Below, piece by piece: positions 32,124 through 43,820 of a stretch of DNA of 64,000 nucleotides; positions within the stretch are counted from its first letter, which is position 1, and each line of letters opens with the position of its first letter. The stretch spans positions 434,001 through 498,000 of the forward strand of contig JACCLO010000010.1 of the NCBI GenBank assembly GCA_029448655.1. The letters are read 5' to 3'. Source of the DNA: Wolfiporia cocos. Taxonomy: Eukaryota > Basidiomycota > Agaricomycetes > Polyporales > Phaeolaceae. The position numbers and the translations under genes were made by a program. Below the pieces are notes generated by a model, which was not told where the DNA came from, did not search any database, and saw only the letters and a list, made by a program, of their open reading frames with translations.

Positions 32124-32744
32124 TGTCACAAGAATTCTCCTAGTTTCCCTATATTTCTTACTATTTTTCCGGCAATTCTACGAATTATCTACGACTTTCT
32201 AGACCAATAACTAGCTTATCTGGTTCATAAGATAACGGTTACATACGTGCCGCATGATGGCCGCGTTATCTCCCGTAACGACGGTCTTATCTTATCACTA
32301 GTAGTTACCATCAGTCACATGTCTAGTTCTAGCCAATCGGACATTCTGTCCGGAAGCCGTCAGCCTATTAACATCAGCGGACCGGGCTTTGGTCACGCCC
32401 CGTCTTTGTAATGACAAAGAGCGCAAAACGCCATTCGTGCGGCCTACACCGCCTTTCTATATCCTGGTTTTGATCGGCATATGTATTTATCGCGTATTAC
32501 TCAGTACTTAGGTACCTGGGGACTTGTACATACGAATACGGACATTAGTATTACCTAATAGGACTGTTAGGGGTCTTATTTATCATGTATATATACTAGC
32601 CTTGCTGAGCGCTATTGCCTCAGTTCTATTCATTGCATTCATACTACGAGTTAACCACTCAACGTATCCTGCTTCACAATCTACTACCTTTCGCCTAACC
32701 AGCAAAACCCTCAAGAATAACTAGTAAGTTGTTATCTTGTGTTA
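32124..32744 (+). repeat. 5' LTR of gypsy element 2
   Basis: 621 bp; TATATATA box at 32588-32595; predicted transcript start near 32622 at AGTTCTATTCAT. Confidence 0.95.
32588..32633 (+). promoter_or_regulatory. Core promoter and predicted transcript start of element 2
   Basis: TATATATA at 32588. AGTTCTATTCAT begins at 32622, again exactly 34 bp downstream, and is the reverse complement of the primer-binding site at 32746-32757. Confidence 0.75.
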
Positions 32745-32745
32745 T

Positions 32746-32757
32746 ATGAATAGAACT
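32746..32757 (+). promoter_or_regulatory. Self-priming primer-binding site of element 2
   Basis: ATGAATAGAACT begins one base after the 5' LTR and pairs perfectly over 12 nt with 32622-32633. The sequence differs from the element 1 site, but complementarity to its own transcript start is kept. Confidence 0.8.
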
Positions 32758-33444
32758 TGCTTTCGCCCCCGCCCTCTTTGAGGGTCTGGGATTTTTTCTT
32801 CTTAGGGGTTTTCGTCGCCGTCTGCGCACCCCTGCTCGCCGCCAGGCAGCAGGGTATCCTTAGTGGGCTCTGGGGGATCACCGCCTTCGGGCAAATAGCC
32901 GGACCGTAGGCTTAAGCGGAACCGGGGACTGGCTGCCAAGCCTTTCCCCATATGTTGGGAATCGATGGCAACGGTGTAACTTCTTGACCGGGCCGGAGAC
33001 GACCTTCTCGCCTATCCCCAGGCGTACAGGGGCCACTCTATTTAAAGTTGGGATGGTGGGCACGAGTTGCCCTGCCTAGAACCGCTGCCGATACGGCTTC
33101 AGAACGATAGAGTTCTGGCCTTGGCGCCCTCTAAGTCCCTCAGGGCATGGGTTTGGTTTAAACACTGGCAGCCACCTAACTGGAGTGAGGCGTGGGCACA
33201 TGCGGGGTGTAATACCCCAAATCCTGCATTCCCAGGCGTCAAGGGAAGACGACCTGCTGTATCCCCCACCTGGTAGCATGAGAGAGACGCCATCCAGTCG
33301 CCGACACTAACTCCGGTCGAGGGCGGAGCGCCCATTGACGCCGGAGGATAAGCGCACGACACATCAAGAAGCGACGATAAGCCCCGACAGAAGACCGCGT
33401 GAATTTCCACTAGAATAGCTTACTTAGACTTCTTTTACGTAGTC
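32758..33444 (+). other. Leader of gypsy element 2
   Basis: About 690 bp before ORF1, GC-richer than the LTR, with no protein I recognise. Its first bases (CGCCCCCGCCC after the primer site) resemble those of the element 1 leader. Confidence 0.55.
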
Positions 33445-34260
33445 ATGCCGAAAGCACCACGTTTCACGATTACACCGAGGAACGCCGCTACGGGGGAGCG
33501 CGAGGAATGGCACATTGCCTCCTCTAAATCGCTCGAAGACCGCATTTCCGCAGTCACAACCCCAAAGCGAGGAAAGTCCCGAAAGGGCAAAGATGTCTTC
33601 TACAGGAAGCCGAACCCGGACCCGGAGGAGATCCGAAGGGTCAACCACAAGGCCGCCCTCGCCGACATTAGGCGAAAGAAGCTTGACAAGCTTTTCCGAC
33701 AGAAGGAGAAGCTCGAGGCTCGGATCCAGAAACAATCACTGGATCAGCTGATCGCCGAGGCGGCCAGGAAGAGGGTTGAGGAAGAGAGAATGGTGAGGAG
33801 TCTTCGGGAGCGAATCCAGCCCCCAAAGAAGTCGCTGTTGGAGAGAGTGGAGGAGCTTAGGATGCCGGCCGAGTGGGTCGAGAAACGGGGTCTTCCGAAC
33901 CCCAGGGACGTCCATTGCACGGAGAAGAAGTGGGACTGGTTCTTAGACGTCGACAAACAGATGAATGCCGCCCACAAGAACCTTTTCCGGCTATGGAAGG
34001 TCCCCGACGCAACCACCACGGCCCCCATAATAGCAAAATTCACCACCCTCATCACCGACTTCGACGACCTCTCCACACACCTGGAGCAAAGGGTCCGTCA
34101 GGATTCCATGAAGAACGAAGATCTCCGCCGCCTCGAAAAATATCTCAGGAGGGTGGAGCACGTTTTTGGAGACCTAGACGTGAAACAGCACGTTACGTAC
34201 TTAAAAACACACTTAGTACATAGCGGTCTCAACTTCGACCTCGGCAAACCCCAGCTGTAG
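33445..34260 (+). CDS. Element 2 ORF1, homologue of element 1 ORF1
   Basis: 271 residues, ATG 33445. Highly charged and Lys/Arg-rich: a basic N-terminus, a long predicted coiled coil at about residues 70-135 (RRKKLDKLFRQKEKLEARIQ and following), then a C-terminal region with ITDFDDLSTHLEQRVRQ and NEDLRRLEKYLRR, which lines up with the C-terminal half of element 1 ORF1. No known domain recognised. It is intact although pol downstream is broken. It ends about 40 bp before the Gag frame opens. Confidence 0.72.
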   Translation: MPKAPRFTITPRNAATGEREEWHIASSKSLEDRISAVTTPKRGKSRKGKDVFYRKPNPDPEEIRRVNHKAALADIRRKKLDKLFRQKEKLEARIQKQSLDQLIAEAARKRVEEERMVRSLRERIQPPKKSLLERVEELRMPAEWVEKRGLPNPRDVHCTEKKWDWFLDVDKQMNAAHKNLFRLWKVPDATTTAPIIAKFTTLITDFDDLSTHLEQRVRQDSMKNEDLRRLEKYLRRVEHVFGDLDVKQHVTYLKTHLVHSGLNFDLGKPQL

Positions 34261-34298
34261 TAGATAGAAAGTCCTGAAAAGGCATTATTTTTTGGTGC

Positions 34299-36635
34299 AT
34301 GGCATTGATTGCGAAAAGTCCTGAAAAGGCACTTTTTTTTTTCTTGAATTATCGTTTAAGGAAGAAAATAACTCAAGCTGACGAATACTGTCCAGCAATG
34401 GTGTCTTACACAATCGTCCAAGGCGCTTTGTACAACACCCACAAGGTGGCTACGGCCTACCGCCCCGCCGTCGGCAAGCACGCATGGCCCGGAGAGCAAA
34501 CCTGCTTAATGGACTACCTGCGAGTCGTATTCGGCATCAGAGTTAGGGGGAGTGTCACCTCCTTCAACTCAATTCCAGCGCATGTGTGCCCTTTCCTGAA
34601 CGTAAACCATACGGCGTACATCAAGTACTATGGGGAAGATTCGACTAGGAACCACATTTCGTGGTGGAGGTGGGACAATTACTGTACCGCCATCCCCCTG
34701 TCGGACCTCATAGTCCTGTACGGTGACGTCCACTGGTACTCGGAGGAAGAAGCGTCGCCACGCACAAGAGCTTCCAGGCTCTTCAACCAGGAAACACCCG
34801 CACGCCGCGCAGTCGTCACCCCCGAAGGCAGCGAGACCCCGCGACCGGAGGAAACAATCAACACGGAGCCCCTATTTGGAACGCTCCCCGATCTCCTCCC
34901 TTCGTATGAAAGGAGGACTCTGGAAATAGTCGCGCAGCCGGAAAGAAGCGAAAACGAATTAATGGGAAGGCTGCAGCGCACTCTGGAAGTGGCCGCCTCA
35001 GACGAAGTTCTGCAGGTAGGAAAAGAAGCTTACAGAGAGGCGCTGTACCAAGCCAAGAACCACCTCTACAGCAACCTCGCGGCCTACAAAAGCCGGGTAG
35101 ACACGGATGTGGAAATGGTCTGGAATAAGACCAACCAAATTCGGAGTCACAACCAGGTGCTTCAAAATAGAATCGAAGCACTAGAGGAAGCGGAGAGTTT
35201 GCGGCAACAATTGGATACCCTTTCCGAGAATCGATTCGTCCGCATAGAAAAAGATATTGCGACACTGCAAAAGCGTCCGGCAGTCCCAACCGCGGGACCC
35301 AGCGGTGCCCAGGTCATGGCACTAATTAATAGAATCGACCAACTCGAAGCGGAGTTAACCGCTCTAAAAAACGCACCGGCAGCCGCGCCAGCAGCAGCCA
35401 CCACGGTCAACTTCCAACAGACCAAACCGACTCAGCCACCCAAATTCTCGGGCCCCAAGGATTCCATCTCATCGAAAGAGTGGATCCAAAAAATGGGCAT
35501 GTATTTTGCAGACGCCAAGGTGACCCTCGAGGAGGACAAGGTTCGCCAAGCCCTGCTACGGCTTACGGGCGAGGCCTACCAGTACATGTCGCCGGTAGTT
35601 GATAAAATCGCCGCCGGACAAACCTCGGGGCACACCTGGAAAACGTTTGCAGAAACGATCGAGAAGGTGTACGGCAAAAAGACGGACAAGGAGATTGCCG
35701 AAAAAGAGATTGAAGGGTACTTCGGAGACGAAGGGAAAAAGAAGCTCCAATCGGACTTCTTCTCTTGGGCACAGAAGCTCAGGACCCTGGCTCGCCTGGC
35801 CGAGACTGACAACAAGACGTTGTTCAGTCACATCAAACGGATCCTTCCGGAAAAGGTGCGAGAGACCCTCGCTACCTTGGAATCGGTGCCCGGCTTCACA
35901 ATGCCAACCGACTGGGAGGTGTACCTCGACATGGCCATTGACCTCTATAAAAGGCAATACCCGGATAAGCTCAAAGGCAAGATCTTTGAGGAAGAAAAGA
36001 GGAAGGAGTCGTCGGGGTCTGGCAAGACCTCCGACAAGGCTACGTCGAAGCCTGCCAAGGCTGATGACAAAGGCAAAGGCAAGGCAAAGGAAACCGGCTC
36101 TTACGGGAAGGACTGTCGCAAGCACCCCGGACAACACAAATGGGGCGACTGTCCGGAGAACCCGAAGAACAAGCCAAAGGAAGCCAAGCCGGCCAGTAGT
36201 GGAAGCGGAACGACGAAGCCGACAGGCTCGTCGAGCGGAACGCAACAGTCGGGCCAGAAGAAATTGGACCCGAAAAAGAAATACAAAGTCCGAGTGGTCA
36301 GCACCCAGGAACTGGTGACTGACGACGAAGATGAGTCCCCCCAAGCCACCGTAGGGACCATCCGGACCAACGTTCCAAAGCAACCAGAGGTGGTTCCTCT
36401 GGCCCCCACTACGCGCATCAGCGATGAGGAGAAAAGCGGGAGCCCGGTACAATCGGCAGAAAGTACCAGCCCCGTCCAGACCCAGTCGACTGGTTCGACT
36501 TCGACTGCGCCTACACCGTCGGGCGACTCCATCAGGACACATCTGCCCTGGCTTCGCAAGCGGATAGCCGACTCCGCAAACACCCTGGGCATCTACGGAA
36601 GCTCTGCCTCGGGTTTTCCCACCGAGCACATGTGA
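34299..36635 (+). CDS. gag: Element 2 Gag
   Basis: Up to 778 residues from ATG 34299; an in-frame ATG at 34398 ([13 protein letters not shown]) may be the true start, because the upstream part includes a poly-T tract. The middle is coiled coil. The capsid domain starts at [19 protein letters not shown] and aligns well with element 1. The nucleocapsid motif is unusual: [13 protein letters not shown], i.e. C-X2-H-X3-H-X4-C, in place of C-X2-C-X4-H-X4-C. Near the end the codons TCG-GGT-TTT contain GGGTTTT (36611-36617) in the right phase for a -1 ribosomal frameshift into pol, 15 nt before the TGA at 36633. Confidence 0.9.
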   Translation: MALIAKSPEKALFFFLNYRLRKKITQADEYCPAMVSYTIVQGALYNTHKVATAYRPAVGKHAWPGEQTCLMDYLRVVFGIRVRGSVTSFNSIPAHVCPFLNVNHTAYIKYYGEDSTRNHISWWRWDNYCTAIPLSDLIVLYGDVHWYSEEEASPRTRASRLFNQETPARRAVVTPEGSETPRPEETINTEPLFGTLPDLLPSYERRTLEIVAQPERSENELMGRLQRTLEVAASDEVLQVGKEAYREALYQAKNHLYSNLAAYKSRVDTDVEMVWNKTNQIRSHNQVLQNRIEALEEAESLRQQLDTLSENRFVRIEKDIATLQKRPAVPTAGPSGAQVMALINRIDQLEAELTALKNAPAAAPAAATTVNFQQTKPTQPPKFSGPKDSISSKEWIQKMGMYFADAKVTLEEDKVRQALLRLTGEAYQYMSPVVDKIAAGQTSGHTWKTFAETIEKVYGKKTDKEIAEKEIEGYFGDEGKKKLQSDFFSWAQKLRTLARLAETDNKTLFSHIKRILPEKVRETLATLESVPGFTMPTDWEVYLDMAIDLYKRQYPDKLKGKIFEEEKRKESSGSGKTSDKATSKPAKADDKGKGKAKETGSYGKDCRKHPGQHKWGDCPENPKNKPKEAKPASSGSGTTKPTGSSSGTQQSGQKKLDPKKKYKVRVVSTQELVTDDEDESPQATVGTIRTNVPKQPEVVPLAPTTRISDEEKSGSPVQSAESTSPVQTQSTGSTSTAPTPSGDSIRTHLPWLRKRIADSANTLGIYGSSASGFPTEHM
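36611..36617 (+). promoter_or_regulatory. Candidate -1 frameshift heptamer of element 2
   Basis: G-GGT-TTT in the Gag frame fits the X-XXY-YYZ slippery pattern. Pol is open in the -1 frame across this point and past the Gag stop. Confidence 0.55.
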
Positions 36636-39600
36636 TAACCTGCCCACTTGTGCTCCCGTGTAATTTTAGTCCCGTACCCGCTGTAAAGAGTGTATTCGAG
36701 TCAATGTATCATATTTTTGGCAACGATGCGCGCGACTTCGCTCGATCTTTCCGTGTCGAAGTAACACTCTGGGTATATGGGCAAAAAGTGCAGGCTCTGG
36801 CTTTAATCGACAGCGGTGCAACCATATCGGTCATATCACAACGATTGGTCGATAAACATAAGCTGGTCACCGACAAACTAGCGTTTCCTATTACGGTTAC
36901 AAACGCAGACGGAACAGAAAACGTCGCCGGCCGCTTAACGCAATCAGTAAAAGCATTTATGCAACATGGCACACACAAGGAAAAAATAGGTCTGACGGTC
37001 ATGCACCTAGAACCAGACCTAATCCTTGGCTATGACTGGTTGCGTCTCCACAATCCTACCTTTGATTGGAGGAAAGGAGAAATGGAATATGCACGCTGTA
37101 CACACGACCAACCTTATGCCAGAAGAAAGGGTAACCACCCTTCTGAGGAGGAATCAGTTGAACTCCCAGAAAAGGAAATTATCGAAGTAAACTCGATTTG
37201 GGACACTCCCGTGGACATATCAGGAGAGGAGGACCCCGAAAATCCTTTGATCGCTTGGGTGGCAACCCTTGACGACGAGGAAATGAACCTGCTGACACAG
37301 TTGGTAGCCGAGGTACTTGACAAAGACCTCGACGAAGCAGACGACCATGAGGAAAACACACCACCGATTGACATTGAAAAATGGCGATCGTTAGTGCCCG
37401 AACAATACCAAGAGTATGGGCCAACGGTGTTCTCACAAAAGGCGTCAGAGAGGATGCCGGAACGGAAGCCCTGGGATCACGCCATAGTGCTTGAACCAGA
37501 TGCGCAGCTTCCTCCCCCGGTAAAACCATACAAAATGTCTCCCCAAGAGCGTAATAGCTTGGATGAGTGGATAGACACCGAACTACGGAAGGGTTACATT
37601 CGACCGTCCGAAAGTCCGATGGCATCCCCGGTCTTCTTCGTCCACAAAAAAGACGGAGGACTGCGGATGGTTGTCGATTACAGGAGGCTAAACGAAATAA
37701 CCGTGAAAAATCGTTATCCGATACCTCGGATCGATGATCTAATCGATCAATTGTCCCATGCGACCATCTTCACCAAAATAGACCTTAGATGGGGATACAA
37801 TAACGTCCGCATCAAGGAAGGTGACGAATGGAAGACGGCGTTTATTACACACCGTGGACTATACGAGGCAACGGTAATGTATTTCGGTTTCTGCAATGCC
37901 CCCGCAACGTTCCAAGCGATGATGAACTCTATCCTCGCACCGTTCATTCGGACCGGCAAGGTGGTTGTCTATCTAGACGACATCTTGATTTCGGGAATGA
38001 TATGGAGGAACATCGGCGACTTACCAAAGGGGTTCTCCAAACCCTGAAGGACTCGGACTTGTATGCGAAGCCCGAAAAGTGCTTCTTCGAACAGTCTTCC
38101 ATCGAATACCTAGGAATGATCATTTCCGACGGTAACATCATGATGGACCCGAAGAAGTACGCCGGAGTTCAGGACTGGCCTAGACCTACTAAGGTCAAAG
38201 AGGTTCAAGCTTTCCTTGGATTTGCCAATTTTTACAGGCGATTCATAGAAGGCTTCTCAAAAATAGCCAAACCACTCACCATGCTGACCAAAAAGTCAGA
38301 AGCTTGGCATTGGGACGCCGAGCAGGAAAATGCTTTCCAAACCCTAAAGGAAGCATTCACCAAAGCGCCCGTGCTTCGAATTCCGTCGCACGATCAGCCT
38401 TTCCACGTAGAAACAGATGCGTCAGACTTCGCTACCGGAGCAGTACTATCTCAGTTAGATCCTACGGATAAAAAATTCCACCCCGTGGCGTACTATAGCA
38501 AATCGCTAAGTGCCCCGGAAAGGAACTACGAGATCTACGACAAGGAAATGTTGGCTGTCATCAGGGCTCTAGAGGAGTGGCGACACTACCTAGAGGGACA
38601 CCCTGAAAAATTCGAGATATGGTCGGATCATCTAAACCTGACCTATTTCAAAACGGCGCAAAAACTGACGAGACGACAAGCCCGTTGGGCACTGTACCTC
38701 TCACGCTTCAACTTCCAAATGAAGCACAAACCTGGCAAAACAATGCTAACCGTGGATCCTCTGTCCAGGCGGCCAGACCATGAAGAGGGGGTGGATCTCG
38801 ATAATCGCGACCAGGTTCTTCTGAAACCTGAGTGGTTCGAGCAAGAGTACATGGCAATGGCTCTTGATACCTCCCATGCTGCCCACAATCGGAAGATGAA
38901 TCAATACTCCGAGAGATTCGCAAAGCATTGCTAGACAACAAGGTCACAAAAGACTACAAGGAGCTGCTCTCATCCGGCCCTCGTGAATTCAAAAAAGACC
39001 TATCAGAATGGAACTACGAAGGAGGTTTACTCCTCCGAAGAGGCAAAGTCTACGTTCCAGCTACACCAGCGGATATCAGACGGCAAGTGGTCGAGTATCA
39101 TCACGATCACAAGTCAGCTGGGCATTTCGGACGCTACAAAACGTACGAATTGCTAAGCCGCAACTATTGGTGGCCAGGAATGTTCGTTTACGTCAAAAAA
39201 TACGTAGATGGATGCGACACATGCCAACGTATGAAGAACCACCCGCAGAAGCCGTACGGCCCCCTGCAACCCTTACCGGTGCCGTCAGGCCCGTGGGAAG
39301 TGGTGACAATAGACCTGATTACTCAGCTACCCCCATCGGGAATGCATGACGCGATCATGGTCGTAGTGGATCGGTTGACCAAAAGAGCAAGGTTTTTCCC
39401 AATAGAAAATACCTTCTCAACGAAAGACCTAGCTACGATACTCTATCAAAAGGTATATCCCTTATGTCACAGATTTATCTGGGGCTTACAGCATTTTTCC
39501 TACGATTATAGCAATTTACCTGGGATTTATACGTCTACCTACAAGTTATCTACGGGTTAACTCCCATTGCCATACGACAAGCTCTTAACTGGGCTTATCA

Positions 39601-42225
39601 ACCACATGACCAGCCTAGACACCGCTACGTCACAAGACTAATGATATCATCGCATTATCATCGGTAACCATACGGTCCGATATCCGCAATACGTCATATA
39701 CGTCTAGACAATAGCAATCGTCATAGCTACGTCACCATGGTCTCGCCCGTCAGAGCAAGACCAAGCCACGTCATAGATCTTAGATCATAATGATAGGCCG
39801 AGCGCGGCACGCTCGCATAATAATGTCCACATGTACAAACAGTGCCTCGCGGCCTTGTACTATTGGGTCGGCCTTCCCGGCTTCCCACCGCCATAAGATC
39901 CTTGATCACAATGGCACCTCAGGCGCGCCACGCCTTCGCATAATAATGGCAACACGACCATACAGCACTATAATAGCATCAAGGCTATATCGCTATAGGT
40001 CACGGCCTTCTCGGCCTCCCACGGACTCGGTGCTCTCCAAGTCCCGGGCTTCTGCCATCACGGCGTTGCCCAAACACCGGTCCTCGCCTCACGGCTAAGA
40101 CCAATACACGCCCCGGTAACCATCCGGACCGGGCTGTAACACATGCCACGGTACTTCCCGTCCAATGGCATAACGACCTCGGCGTCTCGCCTTGGTCATC
40201 CTACGAAGACCGGCCAATCGCCATTATACCTCACGGTATCCGGCAACCGGCTTCCCATATACCCGGGCTGCGCCCGCGTTCATATGATAATACACACAAA
40301 TCCCTCTCATATGATTGGTTCGGCCATTAGGGCCTTGCCACGGCCATTCTATGTAGAGTCCATAAACAGTAGATAAGATAAGCTTCGCCCTTTGGCAAAG
40401 CCACATAACCCGGAAAGGTAACGACTAGTTAGTAGCACGTGACCTTCCCATAAAACATGTATATAAGTAGGGGCTTGACGCCCTTTAACCTTAGTTCTAT
40501 TATTCTCTCGGCTTGCGCCGTAGAATAACCTCTCACATCCTGCTGCGCTGGTACTGCCTCCTCTCTAAGTCACCTTATCTCAACAATATAGGCACTTGGT
40601 GAGTCCCACAGGCGTACTGTGTCACCTTACACGGGTTACCGAAACAGATAGTATCGGACAGAGGGACACAATTCGCCTCAAAACTATTTGGTGAATGGTG
40701 CACCCTGCTGGGAATTCAAAGGTCAATGACTACTGCGTACCATCCGCAGGCAGACGGACAAACCGAACGAGTAAATCAAATACTCGAACAGTATCTGCGG
40801 TGCTATATCAATACGTACCAAAAAGATAACTGGTCGGAGTTCCTGCCAACAGCGGAATTTGCGTACAATAATGCAGCCAGCGAAACTACCAAGGAATCTC
40901 CGTTCCTGGTAGAATTAGGTCATCATCCTATTGCAGGACCAAGCAGTTTCGAACCAAGTCGAAACAAAGACTTAGTAGAAATTGCGAACACACGGTTCTC
41001 TGCACAAGAGAAAGCTAAGGCGGCAATGAAAATTGCAGCCGAAAGATGGTCCTGGTACTATGACCAAAAGAAGCAGGTCGTCCCCTTCAAAGTGGGTGAC
41101 AAAGTACTCGTGGACGTGCGAAGCTGGCAAGACACCGAAAGGAGCCTAGCCCCTCGCTACATCGGCCCATTCCGAATCACGGAAAAATTGGGACCGGTAA
41201 CGTTCAAGGTGTACATGGACGCACAATATAGGGCTTACCACCCTGTGTTCCATGCTTCAAAACTGGTCATGTACAAGGAATCAACCATCGAAGGTCAGAA
41301 AAGTCATCCTCCTGCGGCTGACAAGCCAACGGAAATGGAAGACCCGGAAGAATGGGAAGTGGAAGCCATTCTCGACCATCGTAACCGACGCGGCCGGTGG
41401 GAATACCTTATCCATTGGAAAGGCACCGGACCTGCGGAAGATACGTGGGAAATCGAGGAACACTTGGCTAACGCTAAGGAGATACTGGACGAGTACAAGG
41501 CAAAATATTCAGCCCTTAGTACCGACCCAAATCAACCCCTTCGCCGATCAACTAGACTCGGCGGAACACGGCAGACAATAGCCGTCTTTGACCCTGATTC
41601 ACCAGATTGGGATTCGGACACATGTGTCTGGCCCGATGACTGGCCCCAATATCGAGACGATGTTGATCCTACACAACCGAAAGTGTACTACAAGCGCGAC
41701 CCCTTTACAGGGCAATGGGTACATTCCGACGTTGATTTCAACGAAGACTTAGAAATCGAAGTAGGAGTCAACGGCAAACTACCGACCAGGGGAACAACCA
41801 ATGCGATCGGCTACGATCTATATGCCGCACAGGATATCCTGATTAATTCATGGAAATCCGCTTCGGTCCCCACAGACATTCGTATCAAAGTTCCATATGG
41901 AACATACGGTCGGATAGCGCCAAGGTCTGGACTTGCGAAAAAGGGCATCGACGTCCTTGCAGGTGTAATAGACCATGACTACCGCGGAGAAGTCTTTGTC
42001 ATGTTGATGAACCTCACTGGAGACCCGTACCAAGTGAAGAAAGGCGACAGAATTGCTCAGCTAATCTGCGAAGTAGCAATGACGCCCGAAATACAGGAAT
42101 CCATGACCAAGGAGAAGTTCGAAAAAGAAATTCGACCTCACCTACATGGAAGTGGGCCCTACAACGAGCAGTTCAACAAGCCAACTACGCGCGGTACACA
42201 AGGTTTTGGATCGACAGGACGATAA
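36632..42225 (+). pseudogene. pol: Element 2 Pol, broken by two frameshifts and an LTR insertion
   Basis: Same domain order as element 1. Protease has DSGAT near 36810. Reverse transcriptase reaches YLDD near 37972. About 20 nt later a one-base loss in a T run (near 37990) moves the frame; a second one-base shift occurs near 38890-38905, between RNase H and integrase. Integrase HHCC (near 39100-39235) and the first catalytic Asp are present, then the 39465-40624 LTR splits the core before SDRGTQF. After the insertion the frame is open to 42225 with QTERVNQ, the chromodomain (WEVEAILDH...YLIHWKGT), the WPDDWPQYR linker and a complete dUTPase (GYDLYAA, GRIAPRSGLA, AGVIDHDYRGEV, KGDRIAQLI, RGTQGFGSTG). 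An extra segment of about 30 residues lies before the last motif. Confidence 0.92.
39465..40624 (+). mobile_element. Solo LTR, 1160 bp, inserted in element 2 integrase, TSD CCTTA
   Basis: It starts TGTCACAGATTTATCTGGGG and ends CTGTGTCA, flanked by CCTTA at 39460-39464 and 40625-40629. A TATATAAG box (40460-40467) is followed 33 bp later by AGTTCTATTATTC. Same family as the solo LTR at 13775. It is the youngest event in this nest. Confidence 0.93.
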
Positions 42226-42315
42226 AAGTGGAAAAATCGTAAAGACTAACCCTTCAATGGGCTCTAGCACAACTTCTACTCTCAACGGGGTCGTTGAAAT
42301 CTAAGGGGGGGGTAA

Positions 42316-42936
42316 TGTCACAAGAATTCTCCTAGTTTCCCTATATTTCTTACTATTTTTCCGGCAATTCTACGAATTATCTACGACTTTCTAGACCAAT
42401 AACTAGCTTATCTGGTTCATAAGATAACGGTTACATACGTGCCGCATGATGGCCGCGTTATCTCCCGTAACGACGGTCTTATCTTATCACTAGTAGTTAC
42501 CATCAGTCACATGTCTAGTTCTAGCCAATCGGACATTCTGTCCGGAAGCCGTCAGCCTATTAACATCAGCGGACCGGGCTTTGGTCACGCCCCGTCTTTG
42601 TAATGACAAAGAGCGCAAAACGCCATTCGTGCGGCCTACGCCGCCTTTCTATATCCTGGTTTTGATCGGCATATGTATTTATCGCGTATTACTCAGTACT
42701 TAGGTACCTGGGGACTTGTACATACGAATACGGACATTAGTATTACCTAATAGGACTGTTAGGGGTCTTATTTATCATGTATATATACTAGCCTTGCTGA
42801 GCGCTATTGCCTCAGTTCTATTCATTGCATTCATACTACGAGTTAACCACTCAACGTATCCTGCTTCACAATCTACTACCTTTCGCCTAACCAGCAAAAC
42901 CCTCAAGAATAACTAGTAAGTTGTTATCTTGTGTTA
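42316..42936 (+). repeat. 3' LTR of gypsy element 2
   Basis: 621 bp, preceded by AAGGGGGGGGTAA (purine tract) and followed by the ATTTC duplication and the rest of Helitron 3. Confidence 0.95.
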
Positions 42937-42994
42937 ATTTCCCACGCCCAGCGCCTGCAAGGCACGCTGCTAGCTCGCGTTTTGCGCGCTGTTC

Positions 42995-43505
42995 CTGCAC
43001 CACGGGGATTCGTGCCACGGGGATTCATACCCCACACCACAGGGATTCGTGCCCCACACCACGGGGATTCGTGGCACATTCCATGGGGGTTTGTGGCCCA
43101 TGCCACAGGGATTTGTGTCCTGTGGCATGGGGATTTTGTAATGTAAATACCCCACACCATGGGGATTCGTACCCTGTGCCACAGGGATTTGCACCCCAAT
43201 TCCACAGGGATCTGTGCCATGTGCCATGGGGATTTGTGCCCCGTGCCACAGGAATTTTTGTAATGTAAATACCCTACACCATGGGGATTTGTGGCCCATG
43301 CCACAGGGATTTGTGTGTCATGTGCCACGGGGATTTGTGCTCTGTGCCATGGAGATTTGTGCCCCGTGCCACGGGGATTTGTGTTCTGTGGCACGGGGAT
43401 TTTGTAATGTAAATACCCCACACCATGGGGATTTGTGCCACACACCACAGGTATCTGTGCCCTGTGCCATGGGGATTTATGCCTCATGCCACGGGGATTT
43501 TTGTA
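42995..43505 (+). repeat. 22-bp minisatellite in Helitron 3
   Basis: Same GGGGATTYGTGCCCYRTGCCAC-type unit as in Helitron 2, more diverged and with AT-rich spacer units. Confidence 0.88.
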
Positions 43506-43820
43506 ACATAAATGGCCTGTGCTGTAGATGCCTGCCAAAAGATTGCAAAACATTTTGACACCACATTACACAGTATTACAAGGGAAGTGACGATGAGACC
43601 GAGGATCAGCGAGGTGTCAGAAGTGGCTGAGCAGGCAGACACAAGACAAAAGAGGGAAGTTGGGGAAGCCATGGGTAATGCACAGGAAATTCATGAGGGA
43701 TCCACAGGTAACTTCAAAATAAAACCCCGATTATCTAAAATAAGCACACATAGATTAAAATAATATATTAAAGGAGAAAAAGCAGTGTGACCGTGGCGAA
43801 GCCACGGGTAATTAACCTAG

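Larger units (their letters stand above)
32124..42936 (+). mobile_element. Ty3/gypsy chromovirus element 2, broken, same architecture as element 1
   Basis: A 10,813-bp element (9.65 kb without the nested LTR and its duplicated target) flanked by ATTTC (32119-32123 and 42937-42941). LTRs are 621 bp each, begin TGTCACAAGAATTC and end CTTGTGTTA, so its ends are TG...TA. I noticed one A/G difference between them. The order is the same as element 1: self-priming site, leader, ORF1, Gag, Pol with chromodomain and dUTPase, and purine tract AAGGGGGGGG. Two frameshifts in pol and a solo LTR in the integrase make it non-autonomous now. Confidence 0.95.
31985..43820 (+). mobile_element. Helitron 3, split by gypsy element 2
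   Basis: It starts TCTAAAAGTAATGGGGGCTC right after the CTAG of Helitron 2 and ends with hairpin GTGGC-GAA-GCCAC, GGGTAATTAAC and CTAG at 43817-43820. Gypsy element 2 (32124-42936) sits inside, flanked by ATTTC. The remaining Helitron of about 1.0 kb holds a 22-bp minisatellite (about 42995-43505) and a longer 3' segment shared with Helitron 5. No Rep-helicase is present. Confidence 0.85.
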
